5,858 nucleotides of DNA from Thermogutta sp. (lineage in GTDB: Bacteria > Planctomycetota > Planctomycetia > Pirellulales > Thermoguttaceae). The position numbers were made by a program, and so were the translations under genes. The stretch covers positions 1 through 5,858 of the forward strand of contig NZ_JACIYL010000222.1 of NCBI RefSeq assembly GCF_014359955.1. Reading direction: 5' to 3'. Below the pieces are notes generated by a model. The model was not told the DNA's origin and did no database searches. It saw nothing but the letters and a program-made list of their open reading frames with translations. This document shows positions 1 to 5,858 of the stretch, one piece after another. Each line of letters starts with the position of its first letter. Within the stretch, counting starts at the first letter, position 1.

Positions 1-9
1 ACGCATTTC

Positions 10-16
10 GGGAGGA
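10..16 (+). promoter_or_regulatory. Shine-Dalgarno site of the Gfo/Idh/MocA gene
   Basis: GGGAGGA lies 7 bases upstream of the ATG at 24. It closely matches the anti-Shine-Dalgarno sequence and supports that ATG as the start. The promoter must lie upstream of the window. Confidence 0.8.
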
Positions 17-23
17 CTTTGTT

Positions 24-1289
24 ATGCAACAGCCTCGCATTTCACGAAGACGCGCGTTGCAATCCCTTCTGGCCACGTCGTTAGCCATTCCGTCATTCGT
101 CAAGGCGACGGCCTTAGGGCTCGAAGGAACCACGCCACCTAGCGAACGGGTGACAGTTGGACACATCGGGGTGGGAGGACGCGGACGGGATTTGCTTCGT
201 GGTTTCATGACTTGCCCCGGAGCGCAACCTGTCGCGGTCGCCGACGCCTATCGCGACCGTCGCGAGGCGATGGCGGAAATGATCAAAGGAAAGGCCTACG
301 GAGACTTTCGCGAATTGCTGGCCCGCGAGGATATCGACGCGGTGGTTATTGCCACCCCTGATCACTGGCACGTGCCCATCGCAATCATGGCAGCCAAAGC
401 CGGCAAACACGCCTACGTGGAAAAACCGCTCGGACTGACAGTCGAGCAGGACCTGCTGTGCCGGAAAGTTTTCCGGGAAACCGGCCGTGTATTCCAGTAT
501 GGAACCCAGCAGCGGAGCATGGCCCACTGCCGATTTGGCTGCGAACTGGTCCGCAGCGGGAAGATCGGCGAACTGAAAAGGATCGAAGTGATTGCCCCTG
601 ATGGCGGAGCAGGTGGCTCCACTGAGCCGGCTCCCGTCCCACCCGAGCTGGATTACGAAATGTGGATCGGTCCAGCCCCCATGAAGCCGTACACGGTGAG
701 CCGCTGCAATCCGCCGGGGACCTACTGGATTTATGACTACTCCATCGGCTTTCTGGCCGGTTGGGGGGCCCATCCGCTGGACATCATGATCTGGGGGTGC
801 GACGCGGATTTGGCGGGTCCGATGACGTTCGAAGGGACCGGTGAGATCCCCAAACAGGGACTTTACGATACGGTCATCCACTGGAATGTGACCGTCCAGA
901 TGGCCAATGGGGTGGTGATGACGTTCAAGCCGGGCAGCGATTCAACGAAGTTTATCGGCACAGAAGGCTGGGTGGACGTGCGTCGGTCGGGGATTGATGC
1001 GGAACCGAAGTCCCTCCTTAAGTTGGAGCTGGGTCCCAATGATGTTCACCTGACCCGCAGTCCGCGGCACGATCAGAATTTCATCGAAGCCGTCAAATCC
1101 GGCGGAAAGGCCATTGCCCCCATCGACGAAGCCGTCCGATCGGACATCATCAGCCATATGTGCGATATTGCTATTCGCACCGGCCGGAAGATAACGTGGG
1201 ATCCCAAGAAAGAAGAAATCGTTGGCGATCCGGAGGCCGCCAAGATGCTGTCTCGGCCCATGAGGCCGCCCTGGAAGCTGGAGGTTTGA
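24..1289 (+). CDS. Tat-exported Gfo/Idh/MocA-family oxidoreductase
   Basis: This is a complete 421-residue NAD(P)-dependent sugar or polyol oxidoreductase of the Gfo/Idh/MocA family. The N-terminus has a twin-arginine motif (SRRRAL, residues 7-12), a hydrophobic stretch LLATSLAIPSFV and an Ala-rich likely cleavage region near residues 28-30, so it is probably exported folded with its cofactor, as is known for glucose-fructose oxidoreductase. The Rossmann domain follows, with GVGGRG at 49-54, TPDHWH at 111-116 and the family's EKP motif at 133-135, whose Lys normally contacts the substrate. The C-terminal alpha/beta domain carries WGAHPLD (247-253), with His250 and Asp253 as probable active-site residues, and GTEGW at 312-316. 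The end (RPMRPPWKLEV) resembles the tail I associate with planctomycete members. A length near 420 residues is normal for exported members. The start is supported by a strong ribosome binding site. The substrate is unknown. The neighbouring secreted glycosidase-like gene suggests a role in glycan or keto-sugar metabolism, which is inference. The family call is firm. Confidence 0.95.
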   Translation: MQQPRISRRRALQSLLATSLAIPSFVKATALGLEGTTPPSERVTVGHIGVGGRGRDLLRGFMTCPGAQPVAVADAYRDRREAMAEMIKGKAYGDFRELLAREDIDAVVIATPDHWHVPIAIMAAKAGKHAYVEKPLGLTVEQDLLCRKVFRETGRVFQYGTQQRSMAHCRFGCELVRSGKIGELKRIEVIAPDGGAGGSTEPAPVPPELDYEMWIGPAPMKPYTVSRCNPPGTYWIYDYSIGFLAGWGAHPLDIMIWGCDADLAGPMTFEGTGEIPKQGLYDTVIHWNVTVQMANGVVMTFKPGSDSTKFIGTEGWVDVRRSGIDAEPKSLLKLELGPNDVHLTRSPRHDQNFIEAVKSGGKAIAPIDEAVRSDIISHMCDIAIRTGRKITWDPKKEEIVGDPEAAKMLSRPMRPPWKLEV

Positions 1290-1378
1290 CCGGCTGGTCC
1301 ATTGGGATAGTGGCGGGGACGGCTTCCACCAACTTTCCCAGCGACCGTTCCGTGCACGAATCAGGTGGTAAGCGGTGA

Positions 1379-1403
1379 GGCCGGGTGTGTACAGCGCCCG
1401 GCC
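1379..1403 (+). terminator. GC-rich stem-loop after the oxidoreductase gene
   Basis: GGCCGGG pairs perfectly with CCCGGCC. On the plus strand the stem extends inward by T-G, G-C and T-G pairs, giving ten base pairs and the five-base loop GTACA. Because the G-U pairs form only in the plus-strand transcript, the hairpin fits the end of the oxidoreductase mRNA, about 90 bases past its stop. No T-run follows, so it is not a canonical intrinsic terminator. It may instead protect the 3' end or assist another termination route. Confidence 0.35.
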
Positions 1404-1448
1404 GCTGCCGCGCTGTGTCCGAGCCGCCACCAACAAAGGTCAGGCCTC

Positions 1449-1489
1449 CGCCCGAGCTGTGCAGGAAGCGACAAAATCAAGCTCGGGTG
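1449..1489 (-). terminator. Stem-loop just after the large secreted-protein gene
   Basis: CCCGAGCT pairs perfectly with AGCTCGGG across a loop of 21 bases. One G-T (plus-strand) pair and one C-G pair extend the stem outward. It begins 18 bases beyond the stop codon of the minus-strand gene, where a terminator would be expected. The loop is long and no T-run follows on the minus strand, so factor-independent termination is uncertain. Confidence 0.3.
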
Positions 1490-1507
1490 TCCACTCAATG
1501 AGCGTCA

Positions 1508-4500
1508 TCAACGACGGCTGGTATCCACGGAAGATTGCGGCTCTTTCGACACCGTGTAGACCCATTGAGGCTCGCGGCTTTCGATGCGCAAATCGGCCCA
1601 GCATCCCCAATCGCCGACGGAGTTGCCCGCCGGTCCCACGTCTGCCACGAGTTTCAGCCTGATGGTTTGTCCCGCCCACGGGCTCAGGTCAAGCTCCCAG
1701 GGATGCCAGGAGTGCTCCCGTTGGGTGATTTCTCCAAGGAGCTTTTGCTGGCCGCCATCGTCAACCACATAAACCTGGTAGAGGATACCGTCTCCGGGAT
1801 CGCTTCCATCCCCTTTGCCCACAGCACATCGCAAACAGGCGGGCACCTTTGGTGGGAGATGAACCGGTTTGAGGATGGCCGCCACGTAACCCACACCTCC
1901 ACGATAAGGGGGATGCATGAACAGGGACAGTTTTTCCACGCCGCCACAGGACGTTTTTATTTTGTCCACGATAGCTCCTGTGGCGGAGTCAACTGGGCCT
2001 TCGTTCCCACCGCGCACACATTGCACAGTGAATTCGATTTCAGGAAAGGGCGCAATTTCCACGAGCTGGCGGTTTACACGAAGTTGCCACATCTGGCGGA
2101 GAGTGAAACCATCCGCACTGAGTTCCACCGGCACAGGCATGACGCCCTCCTTTTCCGGTGGGTGGAAGGGTACGGAGACCATCGTCCAGCTCTCCGGAGC
2201 GAGTTTAACCTGTTGAGTGGCTTCCCCCAGTTTAACCAGGAAAAGTTTTTCTTCCGGCAGATTGGAACGCAGTGACAGCAACCATTTTTGCTCGGTGGCG
2301 TTCACCTGGAGGTCAACATCGGCCACAGGAACGATGCGGAAATCCAACCATTGTCCGTTGTGCGAATGCCACACGAGACTTCCCGGCTTGGCATCGAGGG
2401 GAACAATCCAGGACCCAGGAGGTTGCCCTTCGATCTTCACGGTCTCCCCGGGTACGACCGCTTCCCGATCGCAGTTGGGGCTGGTGGACGGTGGCGGTTC
2501 GGGTACGAGTCGGTAGCTGAAGGATAGATTCTGGGGAACCACGTGGACAAATCCCCGAGCGAACCTGACCTCGACCGGCTGGCCTTCCCTGCCCTCTTCA
2601 TCAAGGCCGGTTGCCTTCGCTGACTGGCCATTTAACTTGACAGCCATGACGGTGCAATCGAGGGGGATCAACTCAAAACTCCCGTCCGATTTGGGCAACA
2701 GGACGAGTTGCCCGTCACAGAGTGCACGTGGAAAACGCGTGATTCTGCCGCGGCCGTTGGCGTAGATGTATGCCGGCGATTCGACGTAGTCGCAACGGTG
2801 GCCATTGATCAGTGCTGAATACGCGAGCAGGTGGCCATCGGGAAATTCTCCCCGCGCACACCAGCCGTTGGGCGGTAATGTCAGGTCCATTTCCGGGATA
2901 TGCCACAAATCGCGGGAGTGGCCGTTTACCCACAGTTCGAGACCGTTGGAGTACTTCACGTACACCTGGGACCGGCGGTACGCTCCTGTGAGAAGAGCTC
3001 GGCTGGTCGGTTCCAATCGCCCTTCTTCGTTGCAGTAACGGATATCCGTTACTGTTGCCTGGGCATATCGGGCGTGAATCTGTTGGACGGAGTAATAACT
3101 GCGGACCGCGTTGCCCATGCCACCTTCCATGACGAGAAAACCCGTGTGGCCAAAGGCCAGTGTGGCCGCGAGAAAGCGATCCAGGGCCTCCTCGTCGCTC
3201 AGGTGCGGGTGCCCCTGCGGATAGAACATCCCCAAATTTCCCATCCCGAAATTGCAGCACAGGGGATGGAGTTTCCGCAGGTCAAAGTCGACCAGCCAGG
3301 GATTGATGTCGAGCCGGGCGAGCTGGTCCTGGCCGTAATTGCCATCCGTCAGACCACAATAGTACCAGTGGTTGTTTCCTTCACTGTAGACCGGCCCATT
3401 CCAGGTGGCCTTCTGGTGGAGCATGATCTCACCATAGGCATAGAATGTGGCAGCAAATGTTCCGGCTCCTGGTACACGGGCATCGAAGTCACAGTAATCC
3501 CACGGACGCACGGCCGTGTGGACGTCGCAGTAGGCGGTGCTGAGATGGAATTTCTCCTGGATGATGGGGGCCAGTTTGGCCTCGAATTCCACTGCTCGGG
3601 CCGGCTTGAGGTTGTAACAGCGTGGCCAGGCCCGTCGCCAGCTACCGTCCGACAGCCGCGTGACACAGTCCTCATCCCAGAACTCATTGACGGGAGCGTA
3701 GTCCGTGTAGTTGTTGTAAATACCGTAGCGAAAACCCAGCTCCTGCATTTTCTGGGCGTACCAGCGCTGTCCTTCGTCGCCGCCCTTTCCCGGTGCTGCA
3801 CGGGTACGCAGGGTGAAACTCTCGCCGCCGTCTCGCCAGCCTGTTTCGTGGTCGGTGACGACGATTTTTGTCATACCGTAGCGGGCGACGCGCTTCCATA
3901 GCGCATAATCATGCTCGCGATTTGATGCTCCATGAGCCCGCCAGACTCGTTCGCCAGCAACATGCATCCAGGGAGACTTTGGATTGGGAATATTGGGCAA
4001 GACCTCTTCAAATTGAGGCGACACTGTCAGGAAGAATCGCTCGAAGCAGTCATTGAGCTTGCCGTCTGTTCTGGGCAGATAGCGGGCGCCGCCGTTGTAC
4101 ACGAGATGGTGTGGGGAAGGATCATTGATCGCGAAAAGGGCTGATGCATTGGAACGATAGTAGTCCACAAGTCCCATCATGAACAGAGGCTGGCCTGCAT
4201 CACCCGCCACGACCACAGCCGGCCGTCGGGCGTCGCAGGTCAGGTAAGGCAGCGTGACCAATCGTGGAGAAGGGACACCTTCGGCATATCCAAACTGCAC
4301 TTCTCCCACCGTACCGCCGCGACAGGCGACATCAATGACGAGGCTTTTCTGCCACAGCCGGAACGTGTAGGTCACCTCTGTGCTGAGACCGTCGGTCTCC
4401 GCCCGCCAGCGGGAAACGACGAGCTGATCTTTTCTCCGGCAGTCGAGGAGCGTGTATCTCGGCTCTACAACTCGTCCATCGGACAGGCGAAGTCGAATGC

Positions 4501-5434
4501 CTCCGCTCACCATCGGTCGGAACGTCAGCCCGTTTGACCAAACGACGGCGACATCGCCCCAATGTCCTTCCCGCGGTTGGTAACGATAGGTAAACCGGGA
4601 GTCGGCTCCCTCGTAACGGAATTCAAAGGCGTCACCCGTTTGGACAAGTTCTGTGCGATATGGCTGCGTGAGCTGGTCGGGAAGGATGGTTTTTTCTCGC
4701 GTGGGGAACGGAAGAACCCCGGGGCCGGTGTTGGTGCCGGTCGTCTGACCTTCCGGCAGGGTGAGGGGACGCCGGGGTCGCGGAGCAAAAACCAGGGGCG
4801 GCAGCGGTTCCAGGTAGGGTGTCAGGTTGTCGAAATACAGAACACGGTCCTCAGCGTTTGTGCCCCCGCTGATCTCGATGCCCTCGACCACCCCGCCCCG
4901 CTCCAGGGCCTTGGCATCTTCCGGACGAAGGCGGGTGTGGACGAGAAACCATTCCCGCCAGTACACACGGCCCATATCGACTCGGATAGATCGGCCATCG
5001 GGGGACTTCAAGAGGATGGTGATCTGCACCTGAGGCGTGGTTGGGTCCGGAACCCAGGCCCAGTTATTGCCGTAGATCCACACGTTGACGCAGTCCACTG
5101 GACCTGCAAACGGCACAGGCTGCGGCGGCCTGACAATGATTGCGGGATTCGGGCCGACACCCCGGTAAGTCAGTTTGCCCACGTACTTTCCCCAGATCTG
5201 TTGCTCGCGGGAGCGGATGAACGAAGCCACCGCATTTCGGGTTTCCACGGTCCATCCGTCGAGGTTTTCGAAGTCGATGAGCGGAGGTCGCGTATCCTCC
5301 GTGCGGCCGGCCCAGTCCATTTCGTAGGGGCGCTTGCCGACAATTTCCTCCGCCTCACAAAAGAAACAGGAGACTTGTGTTCCAAGCAAAATGCCCAAAA
5401 GCGTCAAGTACTCGCAGTAGTTTAAGTGATGCAT
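1508..5434 (-). CDS. Secreted multidomain glycoside hydrolase-like protein
   Basis: This is a 1308-residue exported protein that probably binds and cleaves a glycan outside the cytoplasm. An N-terminal signal peptide has the hydrophobic core LTLLGILLGTQV, with cleavage around residues 26-28. Residues about 50-206 look like a galactose-binding-type beta-sandwich, opening with LIDFENLDGW and closing with LYFDNL. A Pro-rich linker follows (about 207-250). Residues about 256-480 are beta-rich, like the supersandwich that precedes the barrel in several glycosidases. A (beta/alpha)8-type domain covers about 488-800, with VTDHETGW (526-533), GIYNNYTDY (571-579), AYCDVHT (634-640) and PVYSEGNNHW (681-690). 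Asp637 and Glu685 are the best nucleophile and acid/base candidates, by analogy with GH101/GH129-type enzymes. Further beta-domains span about 810-975 and 985-1125. A C-terminal carbohydrate-binding-like module spans about 1130-1287 (WELDLSPWAGQTIRLKL at 1246-1262). The ATG at 5434 is chosen for its ribosome binding site and signal peptide. Gene reality is near certain; the glycosidase role is inferred and no named family is assigned. Confidence 0.85.
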   Translation of the reverse strand: MHHLNYCEYLTLLGILLGTQVSCFFCEAEEIVGKRPYEMDWAGRTEDTRPPLIDFENLDGWTVETRNAVASFIRSREQQIWGKYVGKLTYRGVGPNPAIIVRPPQPVPFAGPVDCVNVWIYGNNWAWVPDPTTPQVQITILLKSPDGRSIRVDMGRVYWREWFLVHTRLRPEDAKALERGGVVEGIEISGGTNAEDRVLYFDNLTPYLEPLPPLVFAPRPRRPLTLPEGQTTGTNTGPGVLPFPTREKTILPDQLTQPYRTELVQTGDAFEFRYEGADSRFTYRYQPREGHWGDVAVVWSNGLTFRPMVSGGIRLRLSDGRVVEPRYTLLDCRRKDQLVVSRWRAETDGLSTEVTYTFRLWQKSLVIDVACRGGTVGEVQFGYAEGVPSPRLVTLPYLTCDARRPAVVVAGDAGQPLFMMGLVDYYRSNASALFAINDPSPHHLVYNGGARYLPRTDGKLNDCFERFFLTVSPQFEEVLPNIPNPKSPWMHVAGERVWRAHGASNREHDYALWKRVARYGMTKIVVTDHETGWRDGGESFTLRTRAAPGKGGDEGQRWYAQKMQELGFRYGIYNNYTDYAPVNEFWDEDCVTRLSDGSWRRAWPRCYNLKPARAVEFEAKLAPIIQEKFHLSTAYCDVHTAVRPWDYCDFDARVPGAGTFAATFYAYGEIMLHQKATWNGPVYSEGNNHWYYCGLTDGNYGQDQLARLDINPWLVDFDLRKLHPLCCNFGMGNLGMFYPQGHPHLSDEEALDRFLAATLAFGHTGFLVMEGGMGNAVRSYYSVQQIHARYAQATVTDIRYCNEEGRLEPTSRALLTGAYRRSQVYVKYSNGLELWVNGHSRDLWHIPEMDLTLPPNGWCARGEFPDGHLLAYSALINGHRCDYVESPAYIYANGRGRITRFPRALCDGQLVLLPKSDGSFELIPLDCTVMAVKLNGQSAKATGLDEEGREGQPVEVRFARGFVHVVPQNLSFSYRLVPEPPPSTSPNCDREAVVPGETVKIEGQPPGSWIVPLDAKPGSLVWHSHNGQWLDFRIVPVADVDLQVNATEQKWLLSLRSNLPEEKLFLVKLGEATQQVKLAPESWTMVSVPFHPPEKEGVMPVPVELSADGFTLRQMWQLRVNRQLVEIAPFPEIEFTVQCVRGGNEGPVDSATGAIVDKIKTSCGGVEKLSLFMHPPYRGGVGYVAAILKPVHLPPKVPACLRCAVGKGDGSDPGDGILYQVYVVDDGGQQKLLGEITQREHSWHPWELDLSPWAGQTIRLKLVADVGPAGNSVGDWGCWADLRIESREPQWVYTVSKEPQSSVDTSRR
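3033..3054. repeat. Perfect 22-base palindrome inside the large CDS
   Basis: The half-site CAGTAACGGAT is followed immediately by its exact reverse complement ATCCGTTACTG, with no spacer. It lies at the end of the predicted barrel domain and encodes residues 794-801 (TVTDIRYC). It could form a cruciform or mRNA hairpin, or be a site for a dimeric DNA-binding protein, or be coincidental within coding sequence. The symmetry is directly visible; any function is speculation. Confidence 0.9.
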
Positions 5435-5440
5435 GGTCGT

Positions 5441-5447
5441 CTCCCTC
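5441..5447 (-). promoter_or_regulatory. Shine-Dalgarno site that sets the start of the large gene
   Basis: On the minus strand GAGGGAG lies 6 bases before the ATG at 5434. The in-frame upstream ATGs at 5497 and 5467 lack a comparable site and would put about 20 or 10 non-signal-like residues ahead of the signal peptide. This site therefore supports 5434 as the start. Confidence 0.75.
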
Positions 5448-5610
5448 AAGGACCACAGGTTGAGCATGATCCCGGCCCGCCCTTCGCGGAAAAACATCGG
5501 GAGGAAAGTGAGCGAAATGTGCTGGAAGGCGAGGTATCAACGCGCGGGGGCACTTGTGCGCCGCGTGCGAAGGAACCACAATTCTCGTCGGTCGAGGCCC
5601 ATTATGTTCT

Positions 5611-5635
5611 GCCCTCTGGCGAAAAGCCAGTGGGT
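5611..5635 (+). promoter_or_regulatory. Leader hairpin upstream of the partial secreted-protein gene
   Basis: CTGGC and GCCAG enclose the loop GAAAA. Beyond a single T-T mismatch, CCC pairs with GGG and an outer G-T pair can form, giving a stem of about nine pairs with one internal mismatch. It ends about 10 bases before the ribosome binding site. It could affect translation or mRNA stability, but no known riboswitch or thermometer fold is recognised. Confidence 0.35.
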
Positions 5636-5645
5636 ATGGCTCTGC

Positions 5646-5654
5646 GAGGAGGAA
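5646..5654 (+). promoter_or_regulatory. Shine-Dalgarno site of the partial secreted-protein gene
   Basis: GAGGAGGAA ends 6 bases before the ATG at 5661. It is the strongest ribosome binding site near this gene and favours 5661 over the in-frame ATGs at 5517 and 5604. Confidence 0.8.
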
Positions 5655-5660
5655 TTTGCC

Positions 5661-5858
5661 ATGCGATCTGTGTCACGGCACCATGGGGTTTTGTCATGGG
5701 TGATGATCCTGGGCAGCGTCATCCTCGTCTCTGTGAAACAGAAACATGTGGCTGCAGAAGATGCCCGCTACCCCGACCGCTGGGTGTGGGTCTTCGGCTA
5801 CGGTTTGGCACGAGACGGGGATGTCGCGGCGGTGATTCAATTGCTGGATCGGGCTGGC
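5661..5858 (+). CDS. Secreted protein of unknown function, N-terminal part only
   Basis: Sixty-six codons are open to the window edge, so this is a 5' fragment of a longer gene. The protein begins with a basic stretch (MRSVSRHH), a hydrophobic core (VLSWVMILGSVILVSV) and a probable signal peptidase site around HVAAED, so it is very likely exported. The mature start reads ARYPDRWVWVFGYGLARD and then GDVAAVIQLLDRAG. An aromatic strand followed by an amphipathic helix could be the first beta-alpha unit of a TIM-barrel, as in some planctomycete glycosidase-like proteins, but too little is visible to assign a family. The start is set by a strong ribosome binding site. An in-frame extension back to the ATG at 5517 is possible but less likely, because its Arg-rich segment would sit ahead of the signal peptide. 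The divergent gene is also secreted, which is consistent with shared regulation from the intergenic region. Confidence 0.8.
   Translation, partial: MRSVSRHHGVLSWVMILGSVILVSVKQKHVAAEDARYPDRWVWVFGYGLARDGDVAAVIQLLDRAG

Larger units (their letters stand above)
1290..1507. other. Convergent intergenic region with two stem-loops
   Basis: This gap separates the ends of two genes that face each other. Short open frames cross it, but none has a ribosome binding site or a recognisable product. The only structure I can support is the two GC-rich inverted repeats listed separately. The first about 90 bases show nothing notable. Confidence 0.6.
5435..5660. other. Divergent intergenic region between two secreted-protein genes
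   Basis: The two flanking genes are transcribed away from each other, so both promoters should lie here. I found no convincing -35/-10 pair. The nearest candidate is CATAAT on the minus strand (complement of ATTATG at 5601-5606), with a poor -35 match TGGCTT 17 bases upstream, too weak to annotate. The region contains the ribosome binding sites of both genes and a leader hairpin in front of the plus-strand gene. Its plus strand is also open in frame with the downstream gene back to an ATG at 5517. Confidence 0.6.

Noticed and set aside
114..881. Minus-strand open frame of 255 codons opposite the oxidoreductase
   Set aside because: It overlaps the unmistakable Gfo/Idh/MocA coding sequence and has no protein-like features.
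1535..2275. Plus-strand open frame of 246 codons opposite the 3' part of the large gene
   Set aside because: It is antisense to the C-terminal binding-like module, which has convincing beta-sandwich patterns in the minus-strand frame. It has no domain pattern of its own.
2900..3901. Plus-strand open frame of 333 codons opposite the large gene
   Set aside because: It lies wholly antisense to a gene with clear domains and a signal peptide, and its translation has no recognisable motifs. It fits an antisense frame left open by GC-biased codon use.
5360..5371. Possible lipoprotein signal at the VSC of the large protein (Cys23)
   Set aside because: The residues before the Cys (TQVSC) lack the expected Leu at -3, so ordinary signal peptidase cleavage is more likely.
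4562..5425. Plus-strand open frame of 287 codons opposite the N-terminal half of the large gene
   Set aside because: It has no ribosome binding site or recognisable protein features, and it is fully overlapped by the real gene.
5435..5497. Longer start for the large gene at the ATG at 5497
   Set aside because: It lacks a ribosome binding site and would put 21 residues, including charged ones, before the signal peptide. The ATG at 5434 has GAGGGAG at the right distance.
5598..5626. Possible minus-strand promoter with CATAAT and TGGCTT
   Set aside because: The -35 match is poor, and sigma-factor consensus in this group is uncertain, so it cannot be told from chance.

Overview
The window looks like a stretch of chromosome from a planctomycete, most likely a Pirellulales/Thermoguttaceae-type bacterium. 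This is inferred from three things: a Tat-exported Gfo/Idh/MocA oxidoreductase with the tail 'RPMRPPWKLEV' that I associate with the planctomycete members of that family; a very large secreted multidomain carbohydrate-active protein; and a GC-rich sequence with clear Shine-Dalgarno sites. I saw no tRNA, rRNA, CRISPR array, insertion sequence or phage gene.

Layout. A complete Gfo/Idh/MocA-family oxidoreductase gene (24-1289, +) faces a 1308-residue secreted glycosidase-like protein gene (1508-5434, -). The convergent gap of about 220 bases holds two GC-rich stem-loops and no convincing gene. The large gene starts at the ATG at 5434, where there is a good ribosome binding site and a signal peptide, and not at the first possible ATG at 5497. 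A divergent gap of about 225 bases follows. A third gene then starts at 5661 (+) and runs off the window; it begins with a strong ribosome binding site and a signal peptide, and only 66 codons are visible.

How the genes may work together. All three visible products carry export signals, one Tat-type and two Sec-type. The simplest reading is an envelope or periplasmic glycan-processing neighbourhood: the large protein binds and cleaves a glycan, and the Gfo/Idh/MocA enzyme oxidises or otherwise modifies the released or still-linked sugar. The substrate cannot be read from the sequence. The large protein has a central (beta/alpha)8-type domain with an Asp in 'AYCDVHT' and a Glu in 'PVYSEGNNHW', resembling the nucleophile and acid/base placement of GH101/GH129-like or clan GH-D-like enzymes, but I cannot place it in a named family.

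The most notable structural signal outside ordinary coding is a perfect 22-base palindrome inside the large gene at 3033-3054. The strongest candidate for an undescribed function is the large modular protein itself.
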